Positions 24,831 through 34,425 are shown, numbered from the stretch's first letter. The stretch is DNA of 54,460 bases from Kiritimatiellia bacterium (GCA_017542055.1 JAFXXW010000029.1:1-54460), one strand, 5' to 3'. Notes: generated from the letters alone by a model not told the origin. Program-made: numbers and translations.

Positions 24831-26129
24831 TCAGTGGCGGAACGAACGCTGGCCGGTGAAGACCATGGCGATACCGTTTTCGTTGCAGCAGTCGATCACG
24901 TCCCAGTCGCGGATGGCTCCGCCGGGCTGGATGATGCTGGTGATGCCTTCGCGGATGCCAACTTCCGCCCCGTCGCGGAACGGGAAGAAAGCGTCCGACA
25001 CCATCGCGCAACCGGGCAGTCCCCCCTTCTCCGCGCGGGTCTGCTCCATGATTTCCGCCTGCTTGCGCGCACCGTCTTCCGCCCCGAACGCGAGCTGGAG
25101 ATCGTTGTAGGGCTTGCCGTACTTCTCCCAGCTGATCCAGTCCGCATGCTTGGTGTAGGCCTTGTCGCGGGCGATCTCCGCCACCCCCACGCGATCCTGC
25201 TCGCCGGTGCCGATTCCCACCGTCACGCCGTCTTTCACATACAGGACGGAATTGGACGTTACGCCGGCTTCCACCAGCCAGCCGAACCAAAGGTCCTGGA
25301 ATTCGGCCATCGTCGGAAGACGCTTGATCTTGTAGTCCTTGAACGAAACTTCGCCGGTGGCCTTGTCGGTGATCTTGCGCTGGCAGTAGGCCGGCATGAG
25401 ATCTTCCATCCGGTGGGCGTTCACCGCAAACGACGTCTGCGCCACGATACCGCCGTCGATCAGCGACTTGAAATCGATTACGTGTTTGGAGACGAAATCG
25501 GTCAACCGCGACATGTTTTTGATGCGAAACACGCGCAAGTTCTTCTTGGTGGCGAAAAGGTCCATCACGCCCGGCTGGAAATCCGGCGCCACCACCACTT
25601 CGGCGTAATTCTCCAGAATGAGTCTGGCCGTTTCCAAATCGCACTCGCGGTTGAGGGCGATGGCGCCTCCGAACGCCGCCAGACGATCGGCCTTGTTCGC
25701 GCGGAAATACGCCTCCGCCAACGTGGAACCGAGCGCCACGCCGCAGGGATTGTTATGCTTGACGATGACCGCGCACGGCTTTTCGGTAAGATACCGGAGA
25801 ATATTCAGCGCATTGTCGGTGTCGGTGATATTGGTCTTGCCCGGATGCTTGCCCGACTGCAAAAGCTCCGGCACCGAAGCGAGATAACGCCCGGGCTGCA
25901 GCATCTCGACCTCGCCCAGACGCAAGTTTCCGTCCAAAAGCCGGTAGAGCGCCGCTTCCTGTCCTGGGTTTTCGCCGTATCTGAGACCCTTCTCTTCGCC
26001 GCCGATGTTCCAGGTCACTTTTTCGTAGTGGAGCGTCTCGCGCTTGTCGCCGTCGATGAAACTGATTTCCATCTTCGGAGCGAAGTGATCCGCCTCTATC
26101 GTCTTGTACGCTGCTTTGAGATCTTTCAT
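24831..26129 (-). CDS. Stand-alone AICAR transformylase (PurH C-terminal domain only)
   Basis: A 432-residue enzyme that formylates AICAR with 10-formyl-THF in purine synthesis. GLRYGENPGQEAALY marks the start of the transformylase domain, and KHNNPCG carries the catalytic Lys-His pair. FGGAIALNRECD and SDAFFPFRDG follow as in PurH, and the protein ends in FTGQRSFRH, the usual PurH C-terminus. The N-terminal IMP cyclohydrolase (MGS-like) domain of about 195 residues is absent, and the preceding gene is clpC, so it is not a frameshifted piece. A separate cyclohydrolase is expected elsewhere. The start overlaps the clpC stop region by ATGA. Confidence 0.88.
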   Translation of the reverse strand: MKDLKAAYKTIEADHFAPKMEISFIDGDKRETLHYEKVTWNIGGEEKGLRYGENPGQEAALYRLLDGNLRLGEVEMLQPGRYLASVPELLQSGKHPGKTNITDTDNALNILRYLTEKPCAVIVKHNNPCGVALGSTLAEAYFRANKADRLAAFGGAIALNRECDLETARLILENYAEVVVAPDFQPGVMDLFATKKNLRVFRIKNMSRLTDFVSKHVIDFKSLIDGGIVAQTSFAVNAHRMEDLMPAYCQRKITDKATGEVSFKDYKIKRLPTMAEFQDLWFGWLVEAGVTSNSVLYVKDGVTVGIGTGEQDRVGVAEIARDKAYTKHADWISWEKYGKPYNDLQLAFGAEDGARKQAEIMEQTRAEKGGLPGCAMVSDAFFPFRDGAEVGIREGITSIIQPGGAIRDWDVIDCCNENGIAMVFTGQRSFRH

Positions 26130-28570
26130 GGTATTAGTCCGTTCCCTTCCTTGTTCAATTTGAATTTCATCCGCGGGTGGGTTTTCCCGGCCAGCACCAG
26201 ATCGGCCAGCGGATCTTCGAGATACGTCTGGACCACCCGTCTTAGCGGACGGGCGCCCAAACTCGGATTGTAGCCCTTGTCGATGAGGAATTCCACCGCT
26301 TTCGCATCCAGCGAAATCTTGATCTTGTTGTCCTTGAGCCGTTCCTGGAGCTTGTCCAGTTCCAGCTGGAGGATCGCTTCCATCTCGACCCGCCCCAGCT
26401 TGCGGAACACCACCGTATCGTCGAAGCGGTTCAACAGCTCGGGACGGAACGTCTTCTTGGCCTCGTCCAGCAGTTTGCGCTTGAGCGCGTCGTAGCTCGT
26501 TTCCGCGGTCTCCGCCTGGAATCCAAGGCTTCTCCCCTCGCGGGCGAAATCGAAACCGAGATTGGCGGTGCAGATGATTATGGTGTTGCGGAAATCGATG
26601 GTCCGACCCTGTCCGTCGGTCAGGCGCCCGTCGTCCAGAATCTGCAGCAACATGTTGGTCACGTTGCCGTCGGCCTTTTCGAATTCATCGAACAACACCA
26701 CCGAATACGGCCGGCGACGCACCTTCTCCGTCAGTTGTCCGCCTTCATCATAGCCCACGTAGCCGGGAGGCGCTCCCACCAGCCGCGAAGACGAATACTT
26801 CTCCTGGAATTCCGACATGTCGATGGTGATCAGCGCCTTGCCGTCGCCATAAACCTTTTCGGCCAGCATCTTGGCGAGATGCGTCTTGCCCACGCCGGTG
26901 GGTCCCAGGAAAAGGAAACTTCCGATCGGCCGGTGCGTATCGCCCGAAAGCGCTCGCGATCGCCGGAGCGACTTGGCTATGGCGGTTATCGCCTCCTGCT
27001 GCCCTATGACCACCGTGCCCAGTTCCTTCTCCATCGAAAGCAGTTTCTCCACCGTGGCCGCGTTCATCTTCTCCACCGGCACTCCGCTCATCAGCGACAC
27101 CGTTTGCGCAACGTCCGACTCACCCACCGGCAACACCCGTTCGGCATGGGTCTTGCGCCACTCCGCCAGCTTGCGGTCGTAAACCGCCTTTTTCTCCAGT
27201 ACGTCATTGCGCAGCACCGCCGCCTGCTCGAACGCTCCGTTGCGCGAATATTCCTCGCGCCGGCGACGAAGCTCCTGCAGTTCGTTATGCATGGCCACGA
27301 ATTCTTCCGGACGGGCGCTGTTCTGCATTCTCAGCCGCGCGCCGGTTTCGTCCATCGCGTCGATGGCCTTGTCCGGCAACTGTCGCGACGGCAGATAACG
27401 TGCGGTGAGCTCCACCGCCGCCTTGAGCGCTTCAGGGGTGTATTTGACTCCGTGATGCTCCTCGTACTTGGCGGCTATTCCGCCCAAAATGGCGATGGTG
27501 TCGTCGATCGAAGGCTCGTCCACCTGCACCGACTGGAACCGGCGTTCCAGCGCCGCGTCTTTTTCGATGGACTTGTGGTATTCCTTCAGCGTGGTCGCAC
27601 CCACGCACTGGAGTTCCCCGCGCGCCAGCGCTGGCTTTAGGATGTTGGCCGCGTCCATCGCGCCTTCGGCCCCGCCGGCGCCAACCAACGTATGTATCTC
27701 GTCGAGAAAGAGAATGATGTTGCCCGCCCGCTTTACCTCGTCGACTATCTTCTTGAGCCGCTCCTCGAACTGCCCTCGATATTGAGTTCCGGCCACCACG
27801 CGCGCCATATCCAACGCCACCACGCGCTTGTCCATCATCCGTTCGGGCACCAGCCCTGCGGCGATCGCCCTCGCAAGACCTTCCACCACCGCCGTCTTGC
27901 CCACGCCGGCCTCGCCGATCAGCACCGCGTTGTTCTTGGTGCGGCGCGAAAGAATCTGCACCACCCGCTCCAGCTCCTTGAAGCGACCAACCACCGGATC
28001 GATCTTGCCTTCTTGCGCCAGCTGCGTAAGATCGCGCCCGAAGGTGCTGACAGTGGGGGTTTTGGTCGCCTTGCCGTTGGCGCCTTCCTGTCGCTTGCCG
28101 CCCTCCGGTTTGTTTCCCGCGCCTCCCTTGACGGAATCCGCCGGGCCCGAAGGATTGGCCGCCATGAACTTCTGCACGCTGAGCCCCGCATTGAACATCA
28201 TTTGCGCGGCGGCGTTTTCGCCCTCTTTCATCATCGCCACCACGAGACTGGTGGTGTCTACCGGATTGTCTCCGCCCGCCTCGTATTGCGCCAACTCCAG
28301 CACCTTGCGCGTCCGGCCGGTCACCGGCAACTGTCCACGCTGCTGGATGTTCTGGGAATATTCCGAAATCATCGTCCGCATGGCCTCGGTCATGTCCTCG
28401 AGCTTGAGCCCCAGGGTGACGAAGCGCTTGCAGGCCATCGCCTCGGGAATCGCCAATAGCGCCAGAAGTATGTGCTCGCAACCGACCGCATCGTGGCCCA
28501 TCTGCTGGGCGCAGCTGTTGGCTCCGTTCAACGCGTCCAACGCATGCTTGGTAAGTTTGAGTTCGCCCAT
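26126..28570 (-). CDS. clpC: ATP-dependent Clp protease ATPase subunit ClpC
   Basis: An 814-residue AAA+ unfoldase. A Clp-N domain (about 1-140, two repeats), D1 with Walker A GEAGVGKT (about 219-226), a middle domain with a UVR-like EQAAVLRND segment, and D2 with Walker A GPTGVGKT (about 555-562) appear in order, followed by the C-terminal D2 small domain. The M-domain is of ClpC length, shorter than in ClpB. In Firmicutes ClpC works with McsA/McsB, and here it directly follows an McsA-McsB hybrid, with a one-base TGATG overlap. clpP is not in the window. The start ATG at 28570 begins right at the N-domain homology. Confidence 0.93.
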   Translation of the reverse strand: MGELKLTKHALDALNGANSCAQQMGHDAVGCEHILLALLAIPEAMACKRFVTLGLKLEDMTEAMRTMISEYSQNIQQRGQLPVTGRTRKVLELAQYEAGGDNPVDTTSLVVAMMKEGENAAAQMMFNAGLSVQKFMAANPSGPADSVKGGAGNKPEGGKRQEGANGKATKTPTVSTFGRDLTQLAQEGKIDPVVGRFKELERVVQILSRRTKNNAVLIGEAGVGKTAVVEGLARAIAAGLVPERMMDKRVVALDMARVVAGTQYRGQFEERLKKIVDEVKRAGNIILFLDEIHTLVGAGGAEGAMDAANILKPALARGELQCVGATTLKEYHKSIEKDAALERRFQSVQVDEPSIDDTIAILGGIAAKYEEHHGVKYTPEALKAAVELTARYLPSRQLPDKAIDAMDETGARLRMQNSARPEEFVAMHNELQELRRRREEYSRNGAFEQAAVLRNDVLEKKAVYDRKLAEWRKTHAERVLPVGESDVAQTVSLMSGVPVEKMNAATVEKLLSMEKELGTVVIGQQEAITAIAKSLRRSRALSGDTHRPIGSFLFLGPTGVGKTHLAKMLAEKVYGDGKALITIDMSEFQEKYSSSRLVGAPPGYVGYDEGGQLTEKVRRRPYSVVLFDEFEKADGNVTNMLLQILDDGRLTDGQGRTIDFRNTIIICTANLGFDFAREGRSLGFQAETAETSYDALKRKLLDEAKKTFRPELLNRFDDTVVFRKLGRVEMEAILQLELDKLQERLKDNKIKISLDAKAVEFLIDKGYNPSLGARPLRRVVQTYLEDPLADLVLAGKTHPRMKFKLNKEGNGLIP

Positions 28571-29418
28571 CAATACATCCCTTTCTTCCACTTTAGCCGA
28601 ACATCCTCGAAAATGTCGTTGATGCCGTCGGCGCGATCCGCGTCCACGATGGCGCGCTCGTCGTCGTTCATCCGGTAGTAGTCGCGCCGGTTGTCCTGGA
28701 GCGCCAGCCTGGTCATCGCGTCCTCGGTGATGCCCGCCACCAATCCATCGATCAAAGCTATGCGCATGGGAGAAAGCAGATCGATGAGTTCGTCCGGCGA
28801 AAGCAATTTGGCGCTCTTCAGGATGGCCAGCGCCCGGATGGTGGTGTCCGCGTAAAGCCGCGCCAATTCGTCGCGGAGCGCTTCCCGCGCCGAAAACTCC
28901 ATATCCACCACTTTTTGCACCGTTTCGCGCGCATGGTCCAACCGGCCCCGGTAGGTAAGCCGATAAAGATGCCCCGTCTCCGGCAACGTGGCGTATGGCA
29001 ACCCCTCCATCCGGATGTCCTCCGCACCGAGAATACGGCGTGCCTCGGACAGTTCTCCGGTCAGGAACAACCCCTCCAGCTGCAGCAATCCGCAAAACGA
29101 CAGCCTAGGCGGAATTTCGTCCGCCGGGAACACCTTCCGCCTGCCCCCGGACTGGGCTCCATCGTCCTTTTCCGGTTCCGCCTCGCCGTCCAGACTCTTG
29201 CGGATCGAATCCAGCATTCCGTCCAGCGACTCCAACACCTCCTGCACCGGCCCGTCGTCCTCCACCCCTTCGTCTTCGAACATTCCTTCGTCCGTATCGC
29301 CGGACGCCGGATTTTCGAACCGCGCCGCACATTCCTCGCAGACGTAGGTGATGTCGTCTTCGTTCCGCCCTTCGAGCTTGGTCCGGGCTTCCTGCTTATG
29401 GCAAATTTCGCACTTCAT
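28570..29418 (-). CDS. McsA zinc-finger protein fused to the C-terminal part of an McsB-like arginine kinase; kinase active site absent
   Basis: A 282-residue protein. Residues 3-30 form a four-Cys zinc site (C3, C6, C27, C30) like McsA. After an acidic linker (about 35-95), the region from [20 protein letters not shown] through GHLYRLTYR and [21 protein letters not shown] to [18 protein letters not shown] matches, from memory, the C-terminal 170 or so residues of McsB (GNIYQISNQ, YGILTHSR, LSDVRLGID). The ATP-binding N-terminal part and the catalytic N-x-GTG-x-R loop are missing. So it pairs McsA with a kinase-dead McsB remnant, directly upstream of clpC. ATG at 29418 is preferred over GTG at 29421; both overlap the dnaB stop. 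Confidence 0.75.
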   Translation of the reverse strand: MKCEICHKQEARTKLEGRNEDDITYVCEECAARFENPASGDTDEGMFEDEGVEDDGPVQEVLESLDGMLDSIRKSLDGEAEPEKDDGAQSGGRRKVFPADEIPPRLSFCGLLQLEGLFLTGELSEARRILGAEDIRMEGLPYATLPETGHLYRLTYRGRLDHARETVQKVVDMEFSAREALRDELARLYADTTIRALAILKSAKLLSPDELIDLLSPMRIALIDGLVAGITEDAMTRLALQDNRRDYYRMNDDERAIVDADRADGINDIFEDVRLKWKKGMY

Positions 29419-30905
29419 CACAAATTGGGATCTTCCACCGTAAAGCTGCCTTGTTCGAATTTGTCCTCTTCGTTCGCGAACTCCTTGCCCTCGTCCGACG
29501 GATTGCGGTCGAAGAAGCGGGTGAATTCCCGCCAGAAGTCCACCTTCACCTCGCCCGTCTCGCCGTTGCGGTTCTTGGCCACGTCGATGATCGCCAGCCG
29601 CTCGTCCTTGGCCTCGGGGTCGGATGCCACCCGGCTCGGCCGGCGCAACAGAAACACCACGTCGGCGTCCTGTTCGATGGCGCCGGAATCGCGCAAATCG
29701 GAAAGCTTGGGTTTTTCGTACTTGTCGCCGCGCTTTTCGTTGTCGCGGGAAAGCTGCGACAGCACGATAACCGGCAGATTCAACTCTTTGGCCATCGCCT
29801 TGACCTGCTGGGAAATCATGCTAACTTCCTGCTGGCGACCCTGTCGCGCCGCCTCGCGACACTGGCAAAGCTGCAGATAGTCGATGACGATCAGTTCGAT
29901 GCCGTGCTGCTTCTTCATCCGCCGGGCGCGCGCACGCAAATCCATGATGTCCAGCGCCGCCGTGTCGTCCACGTAGATCGGGGCCTTGTTCAGTACGCTC
30001 ACCGCGCCGTTCAGCTGCCGGGTGAGCTGGGCCTTCTCCTTGCGATTGAAAAAGTCGCGGTTGAGTTTCCAGGTGTCGATTTGCGCCCGTCCGGCGATCA
30101 TGCGTTTGCTGAGCTGCAACACCGGCATTTCCAGACTGAATATGCCCACCGCGTGCGGACGGCTGTCGTGCTTCACGGGCGTGCCGTCCATCATCTGTCC
30201 GGTCGCCACGCTTTCGGCGATGTTCATGGCGAGCGACGTCTTGCCCACCGACGGACGCGCCGCGATCACGATCATTTCCGCCTTCTTGAGCCCCATCAGT
30301 TTCTCGTCCAGATACTTTAGCCCCGTCGAAAAACCGCTCATGATCTTCCCGCCGGACTCGAACAGCCCGTCGATTTCGCGGCCGGCCGCAATCACCGCGC
30401 TGCTCCAAGGCGCGGTATTGCCGGAGGTGGTTTCGATTTCCAAAAAGGACTTTTCCGCAAATCCCAGCACCGCCTGGGGATCGGGAAACTCGTTTTCGTC
30501 ATAGCACCGGCTGGTCACCTGGTTGGCGCGGCTGATCATCGTCCGGCGAAGCGCCTTTTCGCGCACGATTTTGATATAGTGCTCGGCATGGGCGCTGTTG
30601 GGTGTGGATTCGACCAGCCCTATGAGATATGCCACCCCGCCGATCGCCTCCATCTTGCCGGTAACCGTCAGCTCCTCGGTGAGCGACACTTGATCGAGCG
30701 GCTTGGAGTGCATCCCCAGCCGTTGCATGGCGGCGAAGATTTCCGCGTTTCGCGGATCGTAGAAGCTGTCCCGGGTGATGCCCTGCGCCAGTGCGATGTC
30801 CATCACGCGATCGGCGTCCGGTCCTGCCGTATCCAACAATATCGCCCCCAGCACCGCGCGTTCGGCCTCGGTGTTGTTGGGCGGGGTTTTGAGTTCTAAA
30901 GCCAT
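29418..30905 (-). CDS. dnaB: Replicative DNA helicase DnaB
   Basis: A 495-residue hexameric replication helicase. The N-terminal domain (about 1-120) begins PPNNTEAERAVLGAIL, typical of DnaB. The RecA-like domain has Walker A ARPSVGKTS (about 214-222), FSLEMP (motif H2), LIVIDYLQL (Walker B) and the arginine-finger region SDLRDSGAIEQDADVV. An acidic tail ends the protein. The start is the ATG at 30905; longer in-frame starts would lie in gspE. Fourteen bases separate it from the gspE stop, and its stop overlaps the McsA-like start. Confidence 0.95.
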   Translation of the reverse strand: MALELKTPPNNTEAERAVLGAILLDTAGPDADRVMDIALAQGITRDSFYDPRNAEIFAAMQRLGMHSKPLDQVSLTEELTVTGKMEAIGGVAYLIGLVESTPNSAHAEHYIKIVREKALRRTMISRANQVTSRCYDENEFPDPQAVLGFAEKSFLEIETTSGNTAPWSSAVIAAGREIDGLFESGGKIMSGFSTGLKYLDEKLMGLKKAEMIVIAARPSVGKTSLAMNIAESVATGQMMDGTPVKHDSRPHAVGIFSLEMPVLQLSKRMIAGRAQIDTWKLNRDFFNRKEKAQLTRQLNGAVSVLNKAPIYVDDTAALDIMDLRARARRMKKQHGIELIVIDYLQLCQCREAARQGRQQEVSMISQQVKAMAKELNLPVIVLSQLSRDNEKRGDKYEKPKLSDLRDSGAIEQDADVVFLLRRPSRVASDPEAKDERLAIIDVAKNRNGETGEVKVDFWREFTRFFDRNPSDEGKEFANEEDKFEQGSFTVEDPNL

Positions 30906-30919
30906 GATTGGTTCCTTGC

Positions 30920-32611
30920 CTACTTGCCTTCGGTCACCCGAAGTATTTCCTTGACGCTGGTCACGCCGGCGAACACCTTGTCCCAGCCGTCCTCGCGCAG
31001 GGTTTTCATGCCCTTGTCGAGCGCCAGGTTGCGGATTTGCGTGGCGTTTTCGCGACGGACGATCGCCCCTTCGATATCCTCGTCCACCTCCAGCACTTCG
31101 AACAGCGCGCGCCGGCCCTTGTAGCCGGTATGCGAACAAATATCGCACCCTGCGGGCTCGAACACCGTATTCGAGGCGGGCGGCGTGGCCAGATTGTAGT
31201 ACTTGAGGTCGAGCGGCGCCTCCTGGCGGCAGGCCGTGCACAAACGCCGGCACAGACGCTGTCCCATCACCCCCGCCACCGCCGAAGCGATGAGGAACGG
31301 CTCCACCCCCATGTCGATGAGACGGGGGAAAGCGCCGGCCGCGTCGTTGGTGTGCAAGGTGGAAAACACCATGTGGCCCGTAAGCGACGCGTTGATGGCG
31401 ATTTCGGCCGTTTCCGTGTCGCGGATTTCGCCCACCATGATGATATCCGGATCCTGACGGAGAAACGCCCGCAAAGCCGCCGCAAATGTCATGCCGATGT
31501 CGCTTTGCATCTGCACCTGGTTGATGCCGGCCATATGGTATTCGATCGGGTCCTCCGCCGTCATGATGCGCACGTTGATCTTGTTCACTTCCGAAAGAAA
31601 CGAATAGAGCGACGTGGATTTGCCCGAGCCCGTAGGACCCGTCACCAGAAAGATTCCGTTGGAACGGTGGATGATGCGGTTCACCACCTCGTAGTCGCGC
31701 GCGTTGAAGCCCAGGTCGTCCATGCGCACGAAACTGCCGCTCTTAGCCAAGAGACGGATCGACACCGATTCGCCGTATGCGGCCGGCATGGTCGATACGC
31801 GCATGTCGATGTCCTGTCCGCCCACCGTTATGCCGATTCGACCGTCCATCGGCAACCGCTTCTCGGCGATATCCAGATTGGCCATGACCTTGATGCGGCT
31901 GATGATGGCCGCCTTGAGCCGGTTGAGCTGCGGCGGCACGTCCACCTTGTGCAGCATGCCGTCGATCCGGTAGCGTATCCGGAGCTCCGTCTCCTGCGGC
32001 TCGATATGGATATCGGTGGCGCCTTGACGATCGGCTTCCACGATGATCCGGTTCACGAACTTGACGATCGACGCTTCCTCGCCCATCTCGTTCACGTCGA
32101 TCTTCGTCATCGCGCCCAAATCGTCGTCCACCGAATAACGGCCTTCGCCGATCATCTTCTCGATGGCGTCCGCGCCCACTCCGTAATACTTCTTGATCGC
32201 CTTCTCGATATCTTCCTTGGGGGCGAGCGCGATCTTGACCGCCACACCGGCGATCAACCGGAGTCCGTCGGCGATCGCGGTGTCGAAAGGATCGCACGCC
32301 ACCACCGTCAACGACGACTGATCGAGCGCGAACGGCAGGACGTTATACTGGTACACGGCGCTCGCAGGCAACCGGGTCAGCGCGTCGGTGTTGGGCTGGC
32401 GCGAATCGAGATCGACGGTCGCAAGGCCCAGCAATCTGCCGGCAGCCTCGAGGAACTCCTGCTCTTTCACGCCGCCGAATTTCACGCAAGCTTCGCGCAA
32501 AGTCATGCCGGGATTGCGCGCGCGTTCGTTGATAATACGCGTCAATGCGGCATCGGAAAATATGCCGGCGGCCTTGAGAATCGTCATCGAGAGACTAGAA
32601 TTTTCGTCCAT
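30920..32611 (-). CDS. Type II secretion / type IV pilus assembly ATPase (GspE/PilB family)
   Basis: A 563-residue cytoplasmic ATPase. An N-terminal MshEN-like domain (about 1-150) precedes the secretion ATPase with Walker A GPTGSGKS (about 324-331), the Asp box RIMTAEDPIEYH, Walker B DIIMVGEIRD and His box GHMVFSTLHTND. A tetracysteine zinc site is formed by CTAC and CDIC, as in GspE/PilB and not in PilT. It energises pseudopilus or pilus assembly; no other secretin or pilin genes are in the window, so which system it serves is open. The promoter -10 ends 8 bases before the ATG, pointing to a leaderless mRNA. Confidence 0.92.
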   Translation of the reverse strand: MDENSSLSMTILKAAGIFSDAALTRIINERARNPGMTLREACVKFGGVKEQEFLEAAGRLLGLATVDLDSRQPNTDALTRLPASAVYQYNVLPFALDQSSLTVVACDPFDTAIADGLRLIAGVAVKIALAPKEDIEKAIKKYYGVGADAIEKMIGEGRYSVDDDLGAMTKIDVNEMGEEASIVKFVNRIIVEADRQGATDIHIEPQETELRIRYRIDGMLHKVDVPPQLNRLKAAIISRIKVMANLDIAEKRLPMDGRIGITVGGQDIDMRVSTMPAAYGESVSIRLLAKSGSFVRMDDLGFNARDYEVVNRIIHRSNGIFLVTGPTGSGKSTSLYSFLSEVNKINVRIMTAEDPIEYHMAGINQVQMQSDIGMTFAAALRAFLRQDPDIIMVGEIRDTETAEIAINASLTGHMVFSTLHTNDAAGAFPRLIDMGVEPFLIASAVAGVMGQRLCRRLCTACRQEAPLDLKYYNLATPPASNTVFEPAGCDICSHTGYKGRRALFEVLEVDEDIEGAIVRRENATQIRNLALDKGMKTLREDGWDKVFAGVTSVKEILRVTEGK

Positions 32612-32619
32612 GGATATAA

Positions 32620-32648
32620 ATTATATCAAATTTTGGCTTGATTTTCCA
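32620..32648 (-). promoter_or_regulatory. Promoter of the gspE-dnaB-clpC unit
   Basis: TGGAAA (32643-32648), 17-base spacer ending AAATTTGA, TATAAT (32620-32625), minus strand. Its -35 shares position 32643 with the -35 of the divergent tRNA promoter. The expected start of transcription coincides with the gspE ATG. Confidence 0.7.
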
Positions 32649-32667
32649 CCCCAAAATATGATATAAT
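32638..32667 (+). promoter_or_regulatory. Promoter of the tRNA-Gly/Leu/Ser-tilS unit
   Basis: TTGATT (32638-32643), 18-base spacer ending AAATATGA, TATAAT (32662-32667), plus strand. The predicted start, about 32674, leaves a 20-nt leader before tRNA-Gly. Confidence 0.85.
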
Positions 32668-32693
32668 ATATTTTGTTCGCATGAAAAAGGCGT

Positions 32694-32767
32694 GCGGGCG
32701 TAGCTCAATGGCAGAGCGCCAGCCTTCCAAGCTGGTTACGAGGGTTCGATTCCCTTCGCCCGCTCCA
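32694..32767 (+). tRNA. tRNA-Gly(TCC)
   Basis: A full cloverleaf: acceptor GCGGGCG pairs with CGCCCGC, the D-arm is GCTCAATGGCAGAGC, the anticodon loop CTTCCAA gives TCC, and the T-loop is GGTTCGATTCC. The 3' CCA is encoded (32765-32767). Confidence 0.97.
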
Positions 32768-32773
32768 ACGCAT

Positions 32774-32859
32774 GCCAGAGTGGCGTAATGGCAGCCGCAG
32801 CAGACTCAAAATCTGCCGCACGCAAGTGCGTGAGGGTTCGAGTCCCTCCTCTGGCACCA
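32774..32859 (+). tRNA. tRNA-Leu(CAA)
   Basis: A class II tRNA with a long variable arm. Acceptor GCCAGAG pairs with CTCTGGC; the anticodon stem GCAGA/TCTGC encloses loop CTCAAAA, anticodon CAA. The variable arm is GCACGCAAGTGCGT-like and the T-loop GGTTCGAGTCC. CCA is encoded (32857-32859). It starts only 6 bases after tRNA-Gly. Confidence 0.96.
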
Positions 32860-32879
32860 TGCGTAAAAAACGGTCTTGC

Positions 32880-32970
<91 letters not shown>

Positions 32971-32975
32971 CATAT

Positions 32976-33641
32976 ATGAATATCAACCGCAGAATCCTGC
33001 CGCCCGGCAGAATCGGAATCGCCGTAAGTGGCGGTTCTGACAGCGTTGCGTTGGCTTTTTTGCTAACTAAAGGCGGCAAGAAGAAGAACGCATCCAGCCG
33101 GTTCGTGATCCTTCATGTGGACCACGGCATCCGTCCGGAGTCCAAGGAGGAGTACCGTTTCGTCCAGGCTCTCGCCAAACGTCTGGGGGTGCCGTTCAAG
33201 GGTATCCACGCCAAGGTCAAAAAGGTACCGGGGGAGTCGCTGGAGATGTCCGCCAGGAACGTCCGGCTGAAGTTCTTCGCCCGGGCCATGAAGGAATTCT
33301 CGCTCGACGCGATCGCCACCGGACACCACATGGACGATGTGGCCGAAACATTCCTCATGCGCATCAAAAGGTGCTCTGGAGCGGAGGGTCTCGCCGGCAT
33401 CAAGCCCAAGAGCCAGGTCGGACCCGTAAAGTTCGTGCGGCCACTTCTAGGGTGCCGCGACCAGGAACTCAAAAATTACCTTTTGAAGTTCAAAGAGGCG
33501 TGGCGAGAGGACGCCACCAACGACGACACCTCCATCGAGCGCAACAAAGTGCGCCATCTCGTAATCCCGTTCCTGGAGAAAAATCTCGACCCCAAACTGG
33601 TCGAGCATATCTATCGCATCAGCGGCATACTAGGTAGGTAA
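32976..33641 (+). CDS. tilS: tRNA(Ile)-lysidine synthase, compact form
   Basis: A 221-residue N-type ATP pyrophosphatase. The PP-loop SGGSDS lies near residues 19-24, followed by LHVDHGIRPES, SLEMSARNVRLKFF and IATGHHMDDVAETFLMR, all TilS motifs, and NDDTSIERNKVRH, which corresponds to the conserved R-N-x-x-R-x2 segment. It converts C34 of tRNA-Ile(CAU) to lysidine so that it reads AUA. The C-terminal domains of E. coli TilS (432 residues) are missing, as in other small TilS forms. The ATG at 32976 follows the tRNA-Ser gene directly, so it is co-transcribed with three tRNAs. Its 3' end overlaps the convergent GT2 gene by 23 bases. Confidence 0.92.
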   Translation: MNINRRILPPGRIGIAVSGGSDSVALAFLLTKGGKKKNASSRFVILHVDHGIRPESKEEYRFVQALAKRLGVPFKGIHAKVKKVPGESLEMSARNVRLKFFARAMKEFSLDAIATGHHMDDVAETFLMRIKRCSGAEGLAGIKPKSQVGPVKFVRPLLGCRDQELKNYLLKFKEAWREDATNDDTSIERNKVRHLVIPFLEKNLDPKLVEHIYRISGILGR

Positions 33642-34425
33642 GCCCCACCAGCACCCGCTCGAAATACATGACGAGCGCCAATCCCGGATGGCGCAGCAAC
33701 CGCTTCCACTTGCCGTTTTCGGTGAAGACCCCCACAAACCGGTACCAGGGCGAGAACTGCTTCCGGACCGACGGATGATCCGGCCATTTCGCCTTGTAAG
33801 CCGCGAAGGATTTCGTATAATAAGCCTTCTTTTTCAGCAACGCCTTGAGCGTAAGCTGGCGTTCGTTGTGCACCAGGTTGTGCTTCAGCACCTTGCACTT
33901 GGCGCCGGTGGCCAATATCCGGATATCCAATTCCCAATCTTCCGGTCCGGCGATGAGCGTTTCGTCGTAGCCGCCAACGGCCTCCAGCACGCTCTTGCGG
34001 AAAAGCCGCAAGGCGTCGATGCACGTGCCGTCGTAGAACGAGCGCTCGAAGTTGCGCGCCCGCGTCCTCAACCCCTCGCCCGTACGCACTTCCGGAATCC
34101 AGTAGGCGTCGGCGTCTTTCGGCCCCAGCATCTCCTCCACCGTCGCCTCCGGCATGATCATGTCCGCGTCCAACACAAGCACCCAGTCCGCCTTCGCCTC
34201 GCGCCACCCGAGATTGCGCTGGGCGCTACGCTCGGGTCCGCGATCAAACACCCTCGCCCCGCACTCCCGCGCCATCGCCTTCGTCTCGTCGGTGGAATTG
34301 TTGTCCACCACTATGAGTTCCACCTCGCCGCGCTCGCGCCACTTGGCGAAAGAACGAAGCGAGGCGACAATATTTGCCGCCTCGTTTCTGGTTGTCACTA
34401 TGACGCTTAGCTTCAGACCGTCCAC
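33619..34425 (-). CDS. Family 2 glycosyltransferase
   Basis: A 268-residue GT-A enzyme. LSVIVTTRNEAANI, VVDNNSTDET, and LVLDADMIM (DxD) are the GT2 nucleotide-sugar and metal motifs; GYDETLIAGPEDWELDIR matches the acceptor-side ED motif. Similar to LgtF/KdtX-type LPS core transferases. The start is GTG at 34425, overlapping the RhlE-like gene by 13 bases, so the gene is translated as the tail of the rplM-rpsI-helicase unit. Its 3' end overlaps the convergent tilS gene by 23 bases. Confidence 0.87.
   Translation of the reverse strand: MDGLKLSVIVTTRNEAANIVASLRSFAKWRERGEVELIVVDNNSTDETKAMARECGARVFDRGPERSAQRNLGWREAKADWVLVLDADMIMPEATVEEMLGPKDADAYWIPEVRTGEGLRTRARNFERSFYDGTCIDALRLFRKSVLEAVGGYDETLIAGPEDWELDIRILATGAKCKVLKHNLVHNERQLTLKALLKKKAYYTKSFAAYKAKWPDHPSVRKQFSPWYRFVGVFTENGKWKRLLRHPGLALVMYFERVLVGLTYLVCR

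Noticed and set aside
28571-29095. N-terminal extension of clpC to 29095
   Set aside because: The extra residues read the McsA-like gene in another frame and are Arg/Gly/His-rich; ClpC homology starts at 28570.
28570-29418. Simple pseudogene of mcsB
   Set aside because: The frame is intact from the McsA zinc site to the end, overlaps dnaB and clpC neatly, and has no stop or frameshift scars, so a maintained hybrid gene is more likely.
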